A stretch of 64,000 nt of DNA from Pseudomonas fluorescens (GTDB taxonomy: Bacteria; Pseudomonadota; Gammaproteobacteria; Pseudomonadales; Pseudomonadaceae): positions 62,290 to 126,289 of the forward strand of contig NZ_JSAK01000033.1 of assembly GCF_000802965.1 (NCBI RefSeq), given 5' to 3'. Below the pieces are notes generated by a model that saw nothing but the letters and a program-made list of their open reading frames with translations, was not told the DNA's origin and did no database searches. A program made the translations under genes and the position numbers. Positions within the stretch are counted from its first letter, which is position 1; each line of letters begins with the position of its first letter. Shown here one piece after another: positions 35,809 through 44,504 of this stretch.

Positions 35809-36549
35809 CTAACCCTTTACGTCCAGCTTCGTGATTTTTGAACCTTCAACCAAGGTAAAACGGTATTCACGGCCAATCTGCTTATCGAACTTGAAAGTAC
35901 GACCAGCCAAGATGTGATGTTTAGTGGTCGGTTGGCACTCCTGTTCGTGCTTCAGCGAACAGTCCTTAAACTCATCGACCACTACCACACTGTTGCCGTT
36001 GTTGCGGATCCGGTATTGGCTGGCGTCGTTCTCGACCACACTGTCGAAACGAGTCTCTTTCGGGCGCACGAAAAACACCGTGCCATAACCGGCAAGCACG
36101 TTGACTCCGGCCGACAGGTTCTTTTTGTAATCTTCACGCTCTTCGGCTGACACGGCAAACTCATCTTCCTTCTCTGGCACTACGGGCACATAACGCACAC
36201 GGAAGTAACGTTCTTTCTCCCGTTCGCCCATGAACAGCAAACGCGAACCCTGCATGCCATTGGCAGGCACGATCAATCGTGCCGGGCTGGCCATCAGGCC
36301 ATTGCGGGAAGTGCCATCGGACTGGCTCTCCAACGGAACCTCCCGGGTCGTGCCATCGGTGTCATAGATAATTTCGAGAATATTGATCTTTACGAACGCC
36401 GTGCTCTCACCGCCGTTGAATAAGCGTTTCAAATAAGAACTTTTATTGCCATCCAGATAATCGTAAACAACACCAACATTGATTTGCGGCCCGGCCAAAG
36501 TAACTTGGGAAAACAGAGAAAAACCAAACAGTGCCAACAGGCGTTTCAT
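35809..36549 (-). CDS. Periplasmic fimbrial chaperone (alpha/CS1 type, CooB/CfaA-like)
   Basis: A 246-residue protein with a signal peptide (MKRLLALFGFSLFSQVTLA, start at 36549) and an immunoglobulin-like chaperone layout, including the edge-strand region ARLIVPANGMQGSRLLF that donates a strand to pilins. It keeps subunits soluble in the periplasm and delivers them to the usher. The frame extends 60 codons upstream through a non-coding gap, but the signal peptide fixes the start. The 112-base gap from the usher contains a relic (see 36603). Confidence 0.78.
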   Translation of the reverse strand: MKRLLALFGFSLFSQVTLAGPQINVGVVYDYLDGNKSSYLKRLFNGGESTAFVKINILEIIYDTDGTTREVPLESQSDGTSRNGLMASPARLIVPANGMQGSRLLFMGEREKERYFRVRYVPVVPEKEDEFAVSAEEREDYKKNLSAGVNVLAGYGTVFFVRPKETRFDSVVENDASQYRIRNNGNSVVVVDEFKDCSLKHEQECQPTTKHHILAGRTFKFDKQIGREYRFTLVEGSKITKLDVKG

Positions 36550-36602
36550 TACGTACCACCTCATTTTTTTAAAACAGACGAATCGGACAAAATGAACAAG
36601 AT

Positions 36603-36665
36603 TCAAAATTCCGGATGCCAGATCGCCGTGACATCGTCCGTGTAAATTTCTGAATCTTCCCTCAA
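36603..36665 (-). pseudogene. Relic of a fimbrial adhesin-like C-terminus
   Basis: Read on the minus strand, this stretch encodes LREDSEIYTDDVTAIWHPEF and a stop. It matches the end of the intact adhesin at 33945 (LRDGVSKTYSGDVTVIWDSE): LR, an acidic residue, Ser, Tyr, DVT, IW and Glu line up. It has no start codon and begins inside the end of the usher gene in another frame. The simplest reading is that a tip-protein gene once lay here and was deleted, leaving its 3' end. Confidence 0.5.
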
Positions 36666-39184
36666 CCAGCCGTCTCAACATTGCTAGCCGCATCCGCCAA
36701 CGTATCCGGCGAACAGCGCAAATCGCCAATCATCAGGACATCGTTTTCCCGACGGGTATTGTTCGGGTCGAGGCGGAACTGGCAGAGCAATTGATTGCCG
36801 GAACGAACCTCCAGGGTGGGTGAACCGGCGTTCATCTCCATGGAGAAAAAACCATCGACTTCACTCACGCCACGACTAGCGTGGTTGATGATGTGATGCC
36901 CCTTGAGCGGCTTGCCCTCGGGGTCGAGCAACCGACCGAGCACTGTGACGGTTTTGCTGACGGTGATCTTGCGGTACTCCACACCGCCCTTATTCAAGTG
37001 ATAGCTGTAACGAGGCGGCTGTATGGTCGCGGCAGGCACATGATTGCCTTCGAAATCGAAGCTCACCGAACTGCTTTTGTAAGCGGTGATGGGCACGAAG
37101 TTACGCCCCGGACGCAGTACCGCGTCGCCGCCACTCAAGTCATCGGCGCGCAGGACGATGCCATCGATATCCGATTCCACATCGATGATCATGCCGGCAC
37201 CATTACGGTGGTATTGACTGGTCATGACCATCCTGCGCGCGCCGACGGCTACCGTACTTTCCAGGTTGAGACCGCCGGTGAGATCGTTGTTGTAAGAAGA
37301 ACGCTGAACAAAACCGTCGCCGTTCACCACTTCCGATTGCATTGTTGCCATGGCATTCAAACCAACGCCGAAGGTATCTGTAATCGCTGTAGCAGAGACA
37401 CTTTGCAGCAAGTGGCTCTGAAGGTCTTTGCGATAGGTAATTGACGCATTGTTATCCCGTCCACCATCACGGGCTGTACGGGTGCCGATGCTGCCGGATA
37501 TCTGTTCGCCCGGACCGCCCAAGGCAATGTTGACGCTGAGGTCGATGCCTCGATTTCTGTCGTCACCCGAACTGAAACTCCCTGGCCGGTCAAACAGTGC
37601 CAATCGCCAGTTAGCGTCGCTGCCAAACAGTTGGGTTCGCTGGGTCCAGCCAAGGTCAATTCCCGTACCTTCGGCGTTGCCTTCGCTGTGGGAAACCCTG
37701 GCATTGATCGAGCTTTTGCTGGTCAGCCGATGATTGAACGACAGCGAAGAGTTACTTGTTTGACCGACAAAGACATTACGCTGCCGCACTCGCGTACCAT
37801 CGGGCAGGGTGTCATAGAGGCGGGTTGTGTCGAGCCAGCTGCGGTTATGGCTGGCGACGATGCTGCCGCTGCCGTAGGAATAAAGCCCCTGTATGTCGAG
37901 ACCGGTGCCGTAGTCTTCAGTTTGATAAACGTTGGCAAACAGGCTGGCATTGTTGACGATCGTCCAATCAATCGAGGTACCGTATTGTAAGGTGTCTCGT
38001 ACCTGCCGCCCGCTCAAGCCGAGTATGACCCGTGGATGCAATAGGTAATTGAACGCCGCGCCGGCGGTCATGTCGCCATCGTCCTGTTCATCCCAGTTGC
38101 TGAGTACCTTGGATTCACGGCCGGCAAACAGGTTGTAGCGCCAACGCTCGTCGTGATTGCGCCAATTGCTGGGCTTATAGACCAGTTCCTGGGTGCTGGA
38201 GGTGATCTGACCATCTTCGATCAGGCGTACCTCTACTTCATAGATCCCTCCTGGCAACTGCCGGGTATCGAGGGTCTGCAATCCTGCCGGCATTGCCTGG
38301 GTATTAATCAACAAGCCATCGCGATAGATCTCCACTGAGCCTTGGCGATTGGCTGTAACGTAGATCGGATAGACCGCCGGTTTCGGATTATTGATGGCCA
38401 GACTGTCGGAGCTGCCGTACATGGCGCCTATCGCAGTGTCTGGACTGGTACCGAAAGCCCGCGGCTGACGAGTCAACCCTTCGGACGAGGGTGTGAAAAG
38501 ACCGAGGCGAAGGAAGCTGCCCTCCAGTTCGCGCTGAGTGTAAAACTCATTCACTGAGTGATAGAGCGTGTTATCTATGCCACCCAAGCGAGACAACTGA
38601 ATATTGATTGCTTGAGTCCAGTTACCCAAACTGCTGCTGGCCTCAAGACCATAGCGCCCACCAAGGTCCTGGTTCTGGCCACCGTTGAGATTCAACTGGT
38701 TACGCACTATCAGCCCAGTGCTGCCACCTTCAGGCAGCGCATAGTAAAGCTGCGCCTGGTCATCACGTTCAGCGTTTTCCGTGATGATCGAGACCGAAGA
38801 GTTTTCAAGGCTGTAGTGCACGGCCAGTAGTTGTTCAGGGCATTTAGACTGACAGCCGCCGAGTGCTACACCCTGTTTCAGATAATTTGACCAAGTATCC
38901 CGGTCGCTGGCTTTGATCGTGCTGTCGCTGACATCAGAAAAATCAACAAGGGTGATGCGATCGTCGCGGGTTAATACCACCAATGCTTCACCTAAAAACT
39001 GTTGGTCAAGTTCCATCCGCACCGCCAATGGCACATCAAAAAAGTGCGCTTCAAATTCACCCGGCAAACCTTCAGCCTGCGCCAATAAACTTCGAGGTGT
39101 ATAGCGACCATCCGCCGCCACGGCCAAAGACGACACACAGAAAAAAAATGCAAGTGCCGTCGCGATGGGAGTCATCGTGAACAT
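36662..39184 (-). CDS. Outer-membrane fimbrial usher (CooC/CfaC/TcfC family)
   Basis: An 840-residue usher with a signal peptide (cleavage near AVA-ADGRY, residue 23), a large beta-barrel region and a C-terminal carboxypeptidase-D-like plug (GRLLDPEGKPLKGHHIINHA). Length is close to known class 5 ushers. It forms the pore through which chaperone-bound pilins are assembled. It is the second gene of the operon, after the major pilin. DNA here is less GC-rich than the core genes (one line at 38881 is 48% GC), consistent with horizontal gain of the operon. Starts at ATG 39184 or 39175 both keep the signal peptide. Confidence 0.85.
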   Translation of the reverse strand: MFTMTPIATALAFFFCVSSLAVAADGRYTPRSLLAQAEGLPGEFEAHFFDVPLAVRMELDQQFLGEALVVLTRDDRITLVDFSDVSDSTIKASDRDTWSNYLKQGVALGGCQSKCPEQLLAVHYSLENSSVSIITENAERDDQAQLYYALPEGGSTGLIVRNQLNLNGGQNQDLGGRYGLEASSSLGNWTQAINIQLSRLGGIDNTLYHSVNEFYTQRELEGSFLRLGLFTPSSEGLTRQPRAFGTSPDTAIGAMYGSSDSLAINNPKPAVYPIYVTANRQGSVEIYRDGLLINTQAMPAGLQTLDTRQLPGGIYEVEVRLIEDGQITSSTQELVYKPSNWRNHDERWRYNLFAGRESKVLSNWDEQDDGDMTAGAAFNYLLHPRVILGLSGRQVRDTLQYGTSIDWTIVNNASLFANVYQTEDYGTGLDIQGLYSYGSGSIVASHNRSWLDTTRLYDTLPDGTRVRQRNVFVGQTSNSSLSFNHRLTSKSSINARVSHSEGNAEGTGIDLGWTQRTQLFGSDANWRLALFDRPGSFSSGDDRNRGIDLSVNIALGGPGEQISGSIGTRTARDGGRDNNASITYRKDLQSHLLQSVSATAITDTFGVGLNAMATMQSEVVNGDGFVQRSSYNNDLTGGLNLESTVAVGARRMVMTSQYHRNGAGMIIDVESDIDGIVLRADDLSGGDAVLRPGRNFVPITAYKSSSVSFDFEGNHVPAATIQPPRYSYHLNKGGVEYRKITVSKTVTVLGRLLDPEGKPLKGHHIINHASRGVSEVDGFFSMEMNAGSPTLEVRSGNQLLCQFRLDPNNTRRENDVLMIGDLRCSPDTLADAASNVETAG

Positions 39185-39292
39185 GAAAAAAATACTCTAG
39201 ATATAAATACACAAGACCCCGATCGACAGGATCCCCTCCTGCCGACCGGAAGCTATTATCAAAAAAGGATTAACCTTAATTAATAACCAGTA

Positions 39293-39785
39293 TTACTGAG
39301 TAATTCTAGGAATTGCGTCAAATATAACCACTGGCGTGGCGGTAAACAGACCGTTCTGACCGTCAGCCGGTTTGGCTGCTGCGATCACCAGGTCCGCCTG
39401 CATGCCGCCGTTCGACTCGGTATCACCGACCACTTCCTGTGAGATACCCGAGAGAGTTTTCCCATTAAAAGTGTAGGTTAGTGGAATAGTGCTATTGCCA
39501 TTGGACAACGGCTGCGGACCTCCCTCTACGTAAGCGCCAACCGAGCCATTGGTGTGCTGAACATCGTAGGTAGCACGCAAAGGAGTCAAGGTACCAGCCC
39601 CCAAAACATAAGCCATCTTTTCGTCTTTACCAAAGTTTGGATCCCGTGGCTGGGCGTGAAATACCTTGCTTGGGAATGGTGGCGCTGATATTGATGGAAG
39701 TGCGCGATTCTTCCACAGCAAACGCCATCGAGGAGCTCAGTGCCAGAACAGCCAAAGGTGCAGCGAACGCGATTTTCTTGAACAT
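39293..39785 (-). pseudogene. CS1-type fimbrial major pilin, frameshifted
   Basis: The intact N-terminal frame starts at 39785 (MFKKIAFAAPLAVLALSSS, a signal peptide) and reads to VEESRTSINISATIP, then runs out of frame to a stop at 39627. The downstream frame carries the mature pilin (SKVFHAQPRDPNFG to DAIPRITQ, stop at 39293). Removing one C from the CCC codon at 39672-39674 joins them into a 163-residue pilin of normal length. The joint TIP-SKVFHAQPRDP matches TIP-TADFYVLPTDP in the paralogue at 35251, so the repair is well supported. As written the gene makes no pilin. A sequencing error or recent mutation are both possible. Confidence 0.85.
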
Positions 39786-39818
39786 CTTTCAGTACCTGTT
39801 TTTTTAAATGGTCGAAGA

Positions 39819-39881
39819 GTTGAAAGTTCCTGATGAGTAAAAACAGTCACGAGCAGTTATTTACTCAGCTGAACTTTCAAC
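39819..39881. promoter_or_regulatory. Long imperfect hairpin upstream of the fimbrial operon
   Basis: GTTGAAAGTTC...TGAGTAAA and TTTACTCA...GAACTTTCAAC form two arms of about 22 bases around an 18-base loop, ending 34 bases before the pilin start. It should fold in the 5' leader of the fimbrial mRNA or act as an operator. The arms are too close for a typical invertible switch. Confidence 0.55.
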
Positions 39882-40243
39882 GCCGGAAGATGATCGACCA
39901 ATTTATCTGGAAAGTAAGCAGGCAAGTTCCTGCAAGCGCGTAGCCAAAGTGCTATCGCCCCGGAAAGAAAAAACGTGAAAAAAGATCAAAATCAATGTTT
40001 GACTGTAAGAGACAGACTACAAACCGCACGCAATAAGCAATGAGAAGCAGATACTAACGAAGTGACTTCTGTAAGACCAATACTACATGTTCAGCAATCA
40101 ATGGACGAAAACACAACATTAGAGAGTTAACACTAATTTCGCACTTTTAACCCGCATTAAAAATCACTTTTTTTTCGATCTGACGTGTTTTTTTGGGGGG
40201 GCGCCTGGGGACGTCCGCTGGTCGGGTGGTCTTGCCTTCACCA
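39882..40243. other. AT-rich intergenic region upstream of the fimbrial operon
   Basis: It contains no gene. The promoter of the fimbrial operon (minus strand) should be here. Runs of A and T around 39970-40030 and 40150-40200, including a G7 run at 40194-40201, stand out against the GC-rich surroundings; no defined motif was found. Confidence 0.5.
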
Positions 40244-40257
40244 TAAGATATATCTTA
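40244..40257. promoter_or_regulatory. Palindromic operator candidate for the YqjI-like repressor
   Basis: TAAGATATATCTTA is a perfect 14-base palindrome 33 bases upstream of the PadR-type gene, followed by a second related half (GTATCT). PadR-family repressors commonly bind such AT-rich dyads in their own promoters. Autoregulation is inferred from position. Confidence 0.55.
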
Positions 40258-40290
40258 AGTTGTATCTAAACACGACAGAGAGAAGGAAAA

Positions 40291-40866
40291 ATGAGAGACC
40301 ATCATTCCCCCCACCGCGAACACAGCGACGGTCGCGACGGCTTCGAGAAACGCCCCGGCCGCGAACGCGGTGGTCGCGGTCCACGGGTATTCGCCCCCGG
40401 CGACCTGAAACTGCTGTTGCTGGCGTTGATCGCGGAACAGCCCTGCCACGGCTATGACTTGATCCGCCAGATCGAAGGCATGTTCGACGGCGCCTACAGC
40501 CCGAGTCCCGGCGTGATCTACCCGACCCTGACCTTTCTCGAAGAAAGCGAAATGATTCAGGGCGATGCCGAAGGCGGGAAAAAGCGCTACAGCGTGACCG
40601 ACGCCGGGCGCCAGTCGCTGACCGAACAAGCCGTCGCCCTTGAAGGCGTGCGGGTGCGCATCGATGTGAGCAAACGCTCACTGCGTGGCCATGATCGGCC
40701 GCCGGAAATTCACGAAGCGGTGCATAACCTGCGTCATGCCCTGCAACTGCACCACGGCCGCTGGAGCGCCGAAGAAATCCAGCGCGTCGCCGCCCTGCTC
40801 AACGACACCGCCAAAGCCATCGTCGACGGCCCCGCCGTTCAAGCTGCCCAGGAGAAAGCCGAATGA
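40291..40866 (+). CDS. PadR family repressor, YqjI-like
   Basis: A 191-residue PadR-type winged-helix protein. The DNA-binding domain (about 33-110) has CHGYDLIRQIE and YSPSPGVIYPTLTFLEE, closely resembling E. coli YqjI (HGYELIKAIE, YTPSPGVIYPTLDFL). A charged N-terminal tail of about 30 residues has His4, His5, His8 and His11; in YqjI a longer His- and Cys-rich tail binds nickel. YqjI represses the ferric-siderophore reductase gene yqjH, and here the next gene is of that family and overlaps by 4 bases. AAGG precedes the start. Likely a metal- or iron-linked repressor of its own operon. Confidence 0.82.
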   Translation: MRDHHSPHREHSDGRDGFEKRPGRERGGRGPRVFAPGDLKLLLLALIAEQPCHGYDLIRQIEGMFDGAYSPSPGVIYPTLTFLEESEMIQGDAEGGKKRYSVTDAGRQSLTEQAVALEGVRVRIDVSKRSLRGHDRPPEIHEAVHNLRHALQLHHGRWSAEEIQRVAALLNDTAKAIVDGPAVQAAQEKAE

Positions 40867-41648
40867 CTGAAGTGATCACGCAATCCATTCACCGTGTCAT
40901 GCACGAAATCAAACGCCGTCGTCTGCAAGTGTTGCGGGTCGTCGACCTGACCCCGCGCATGCGCCGAATTACCTTGGGCGGGCCAGAGCTGGCAGGTTTC
41001 GTCAGCCTCGGCACCGACGACCACGTCAAGCTGATGTTCCCGCAGAACGCGGCGGAACAAGCGGCGATGGAAACCATGAAGCTCGGCGCCGGCAAGGACG
41101 ACGGCCCGAAGCCGGCCATGCGCGATTACACGCCACGCCGCTACGACCTCGATGCTCTGGAGCTGGACATCGATTTCGTGTTGCACGGCGACGGCCCTGC
41201 CTCGACCTGGGCGGAACAGGCCAAGCCAGGACAGTTCCTGCACATCGGTGGGCCACGGGGCTCGATGATCGCGCCGGACATGTTCGACAGCTACCTGCTG
41301 ATCGGCGACGAAACCGCCCTGCCCGCTATCGCCCGGCGACTCGAAGGCCTGGCGGCCAATCGCCGTGCATTGGTGATTATCGAAGTGGAGAACGGCAAGG
41401 AGCAGCAGGTGCTGGAGAGCGCGGCCGAGGTCAATGTGATCTGGGTGCTGCGCGAGGGTGGCAAGGATCATTTGCTGAACACTGTGAAGCAGGTGCAAGT
41501 GCCTGCCGGCAATCTGTATGCCTGGGTCGCGACCGAGAGCAAAGTGTCGCGGCAGATTCGCCGGGTGTTGCTCGATGAGCATGGGCTGGATGAGCAGTTC
41601 GTCAAAGCTGTGGGCTACTGGCGGCTGGACGACACCGACGAGGAGTAA
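40863..41648 (+). CDS. Siderophore-interacting protein, NADPH-dependent ferric-siderophore reductase (YqjH/ViuB-like)
   Basis: A 261-residue SIP-family flavoprotein. The FAD-binding signature is RDYTPRRYD, a second motif GGPRGSMI lies in the middle, and the NADPH domain begins LLIGDETALPAIARRLE. Such enzymes release iron from siderophores in the cytoplasm by reduction. It overlaps the YqjI-like repressor gene (ATGA) and should be controlled by it. Confidence 0.9.
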   Translation: MTEVITQSIHRVMHEIKRRRLQVLRVVDLTPRMRRITLGGPELAGFVSLGTDDHVKLMFPQNAAEQAAMETMKLGAGKDDGPKPAMRDYTPRRYDLDALELDIDFVLHGDGPASTWAEQAKPGQFLHIGGPRGSMIAPDMFDSYLLIGDETALPAIARRLEGLAANRRALVIIEVENGKEQQVLESAAEVNVIWVLREGGKDHLLNTVKQVQVPAGNLYAWVATESKVSRQIRRVLLDEHGLDEQFVKAVGYWRLDDTDEE

Positions 41649-41659
41649 CCACCGCACCT

Positions 41660-41790
41660 GTGGCGAGGGAGCTTGCTCCCGCTCGACTGCAAAGCAGTCG
41701 CAAAATCAGCAACCGAAGTTATCCAGACACAACCCGGTCGCAGGTTTTAGCACTGCTGAGCAGCGCAGCGGGAGCAAGCTCCCTCGCCAC
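41660..41790. repeat. REPIN (type B)
   Basis: Inverted pair of GTGGCGAGGGAGCTTGCTCC elements between the converging reductase and Pr6Pr genes. Confidence 0.9.
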
Positions 41791-41808
41791 AGAAGCGCTC
41801 ATCAACGT

Positions 41809-42462
41809 TCAGATTCGGGCACGCCACCGATCCAACCCGATCAACACCAATGAAATCAGTACAAACCCCGCCAACAATCCCCCGGCATTGATAAACACCT
41901 GTGGATAACCCAGCTTATCCACATCAATGAATGGATACGGATACGCCGCCAGCAAATGTCCGCGCAGCAGCGAATAGGCGAAGTACACCAGCGGATAAAT
42001 CACCCACAACCCGATGTGCCGCCATCGCAAAGTACCCTTCGGCACGCAGCACCACCAATAGCCCAGAAACAGCAGCGGCATGACGTCATGCAGCAGCTCA
42101 TCGGCCAGCCATTGCCAGCCTTCGGGATGCCACAAATGGCGCAACAACAAGTTGTAGGCCAGGCCGACTATCGCAATGCTCACGGCAATGCCGCTGCTGA
42201 CCCACGGTTGCAAAAACCAGCGTCGCGTCGCCGACTCGCGGGACGTCAGTTCACAGGTCAGCACCGTCGCCACGAGGGTATTGCTCAGCACCGTGAAGTA
42301 GCTGAAGAAGCTCACCAGCCCGCCGATCAGACTGGCTTCCAGCGTCCAGCGCGAATAGAAAATCAAGTACAGCTGAATGCTCAATCCAGCCCAGCCGAGA
42401 ACAGCCGCCACGGCAACAAAACGACGCCGCGTAGCAGCTGCTGACGTCGATGGATTGAGCAT
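41809..42462 (-). CDS. Pr6Pr family membrane protein
   Basis: A 217-residue protein with about six hydrophobic helices; it resembles the Pr6Pr (FAR-17a/AIG1-like) group, with YFTVLSNTLVA in the second helix region and HDVMPLLFLGYWW in the middle. I use the ATG at 42462, two bases after the stop of the VF530 gene, which implies translational coupling; an upstream in-frame start at 42528 would overlap that gene by 64 bases. No activity is established for bacterial members. Confidence 0.75.
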   Translation of the reverse strand: MLNPSTSAAATRRRFVAVAAVLGWAGLSIQLYLIFYSRWTLEASLIGGLVSFFSYFTVLSNTLVATVLTCELTSRESATRRWFLQPWVSSGIAVSIAIVGLAYNLLLRHLWHPEGWQWLADELLHDVMPLLFLGYWWCCVPKGTLRWRHIGLWVIYPLVYFAYSLLRGHLLAAYPYPFIDVDKLGYPQVFINAGGLLAGFVLISLVLIGLDRWRARI

Positions 42463-42464
42463 GT

Positions 42465-42695
42465 TCAGAGCGGACGCTTGGTGCGCATCAGCTTCACATA
42501 AAGGCGTTCGACCTTCTCCCGCGCCCAAGGCGTTTTACGCAAAAACGTCAGGCTCGACTTGATGCTCGGATCACTCTTGAAGCAACGGATATCGATGCGC
42601 TCGGCCAGCCCCGACCATTCGTAGTGTTCAACCAGGGCGTTGAGGATTTGCTCCAGCGTTACGCCGTGCAGCGGGTCAGTGTTCTGTTCGGTCAT
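42465..42695 (-). CDS. VF530 family small protein
   Basis: A 76-residue protein matching the VF530/DUF2132 family: LHGVTLEQILNALVEHYEW, then IDIRCFKSDPSIKSSLTFL and a basic C-terminus (ARE KVERLY). The family has a small helical fold and is sometimes annotated as DNA-binding; function unknown. The start at 42695 (MTEQNTDP) is the family start; the open frame upstream is not supported. Confidence 0.85.
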   Translation of the reverse strand: MTEQNTDPLHGVTLEQILNALVEHYEWSGLAERIDIRCFKSDPSIKSSLTFLRKTPWAREKVERLYVKLMRTKRPL

Positions 42696-43078
42696 GCCGG
42701 GCCTTTGAACGAAGAGGGTTGGGAAGCCGCGCACCTTAGCCGAGGGCTTCGTTGGGGGGAAGCGATCTGTGTGCTCTCGATTAAATGTAGGTGAAACAGA
42801 AAAGATCGCAGCCTTCGGCAGCTCCTGCAGGAATACGCATTTCAATGTAGGCGCTGCCGAAGGCTGCGATCTTTTGTCACTGTTACAGAAACTGAAAGGA
42901 TGCATGTCAGGAAAAGTCCTTTCTCTATTTGTAACAGAACATTATCCTTGAGCCCGATTCAGCTGAAACGCTTCTGCCAACCCGGTTCACGCCTGCTGCT
43001 CACGTTCATCCCCCAGAAAAAGATCAAGAATTTCCTTCTATGCCTGATTTACCATTTTTGCAAGACAGCGCTGTCTCT
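42696..43078. other. Intergenic region with a REP-like hairpin upstream of oprB
   Basis: Divergent gap between the VF530 gene and the porin gene. It holds the type D repeat at 42800-42875 and AT-richer DNA from 42880 to 43040 that probably carries the porin promoter. The open frame at 42900 on the plus strand has no family support. Confidence 0.5.
42800..42875. repeat. Inverted REP-like repeat (type D)
   Basis: Arms AAAAGATCGCAGCCTTCGGC and its complement make a hairpin with about 23 paired bases; same type as 19531 and the single arm at 25791. Confidence 0.82.
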
Positions 43079-44422
43079 ATGTCGATCGCCTGCCGAAAAG
43101 CCCTGAAAGTCCTTGGCGGCTATGCCGCGCTGAGCCTTGCCACCTGCGCCCACGCCGCCCCGGCCTTCGACAGCGACTCCCCATGGATGCTCGGCGACTG
43201 GAACGGCACTCGCACAGAACTTGCGGAAAAAGGCTACGATTTCAAAGTCGATTACACCGGCGAAATGGGCAGCAATCTGCACGGTGGTTACGATCACGAC
43301 CGCACCGCGCGCTACAGCGATCAGTTTGCCCTCGGCACACATCTGGACTTGCAGAAAATCCTCGGCTGGAACGATGCCGAATTTCAGCTGACCGTCACCG
43401 AACGCAGCGGCAACAACATCAGCAACGACCGCATCAATGACCCGCGTGTCGGCGGCTTCACTTCGGCCCAGGAAGTCTGGGGCCGTGGCCAGACCTGGCG
43501 CCTGACGCAGATGTGGTATCAGCAGAAATTCTTCGATCAGAAACTCGACATCAAGGTCGGCCGCTTCGGCGAAGGCGAAGACTTCAACAGTTTCCCTTGC
43601 GACTTCCAGAACCTGGCGTTCTGCGGCTCCCAGGTCGGCAACTGGGTGGGTGGCATCTGGTACAACTGGCCGGTCAGCCAGTGGGCGATGCGGGTCAAGT
43701 ATCACCTGACGCCAGAGCTGTACGCGCAGGTCGGCGTGTATGAACAGAACCCGTCGAACCTTGATCGCGACAACGGCTTCAAGCTCAGCGGCAGCGGTAC
43801 GCAAGGTGCGATTTTGCCGGTGGAACTGGTGTGGACGCCCAAGCTCAATGGCCTGCCGGGCGAGTACCGTGCCGGTTACTACTACAGCAACGCCAACGCC
43901 ACCGATGCCTACAAGGACAGCAACGGCCAACCCGCTGCCCTGAGTGGCGAGGCCTATCGCAGTGCGTCGAGCAAACACGGTGTGTGGCTGGGGATTCAGC
44001 AGCAAATCACCAGCGTCGCCAGCGATAACAGTCGCGGTTTGAGCGTGTTTGCCAACGGCACGATGCACGACAAGAAAACCAACGCCATCGACAACTATGT
44101 CCAGGCTGGCGTCGTTTACAAAGGCCTGTTTGATGCCCGCGCCAAAGACGATATCGGCTTCGCCATGGCCCGCGTGCACGTCAACCCGGCCTATCGCAAA
44201 AACGCCGAGGCGACTAATCAGGCCCACGCGGTTTTCGACTACGACGACCCGGCCTTCCTGCCGCCGCAAGACACCGAATACAGCGCCGAACTCTATTACG
44301 GCGTGCACGTCACCAACTGGCTGACCGTGCGCCCGAACCTGCAATACATCCGCCACCCCGGTGGCGTGAACGAGGTCGATGACGCGCTGATTGGCGGGAT
44401 CAAGATCCAGTCATCGTTCTAA
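43079..44422 (+). CDS. oprB: Carbohydrate-selective porin OprB
   Basis: A 447-residue outer-membrane porin. The start at 43079 (MSIACRKALKVLGGYAALSL) gives a clean signal peptide ending near CAHA; an ATG 39 bases upstream is the alternative. The mature chain begins WMLGDWNGTRTELAEKGYDF, the OprB-family opening, and ends in Phe as outer-membrane barrels do. OprB lets glucose into the periplasm. Placement just before the glucose dehydrogenase gene supports a shared role in glucose use. Confidence 0.9.
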   Translation: MSIACRKALKVLGGYAALSLATCAHAAPAFDSDSPWMLGDWNGTRTELAEKGYDFKVDYTGEMGSNLHGGYDHDRTARYSDQFALGTHLDLQKILGWNDAEFQLTVTERSGNNISNDRINDPRVGGFTSAQEVWGRGQTWRLTQMWYQQKFFDQKLDIKVGRFGEGEDFNSFPCDFQNLAFCGSQVGNWVGGIWYNWPVSQWAMRVKYHLTPELYAQVGVYEQNPSNLDRDNGFKLSGSGTQGAILPVELVWTPKLNGLPGEYRAGYYYSNANATDAYKDSNGQPAALSGEAYRSASSKHGVWLGIQQQITSVASDNSRGLSVFANGTMHDKKTNAIDNYVQAGVVYKGLFDARAKDDIGFAMARVHVNPAYRKNAEATNQAHAVFDYDDPAFLPPQDTEYSAELYYGVHVTNWLTVRPNLQYIRHPGGVNEVDDALIGGIKIQSSF

Positions 44423-44440
44423 ACGACACCATAAAACCCT

Positions 44441-44504
44441 GTGGGAGCTGGCTTGCCAGCGATGGCGTCCGAGAGATCGCCATCGCTGGCAAGCCAGCTC
44501 CCAC
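44441..44504. repeat. REPIN (type C)
   Basis: Tight inverted pair of GTGGGAGCTGGCTTGCCAGC elements with a very short loop, between oprB and gcd. Type C elements recur at 47111, 50609 and 54636. Confidence 0.9.

Noticed and set aside
36550..36729. 60-residue N-terminal extension of the fimbrial chaperone
   Set aside because: The extension has no signal peptide and runs through the usher end; the ATG at 36549 is followed by a clear signal peptide.
39819..39881. Phase-variable invertible promoter of the fimbrial operon
   Set aside because: The arms are separated by only about 18 bases, too short for a promoter-bearing invertible segment, and no recombinase gene is near.
42900..43106. 68-codon open frame upstream of oprB
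   Set aside because: No ribosome-binding site or recognisable family, and it overlaps the porin start; probably chance.
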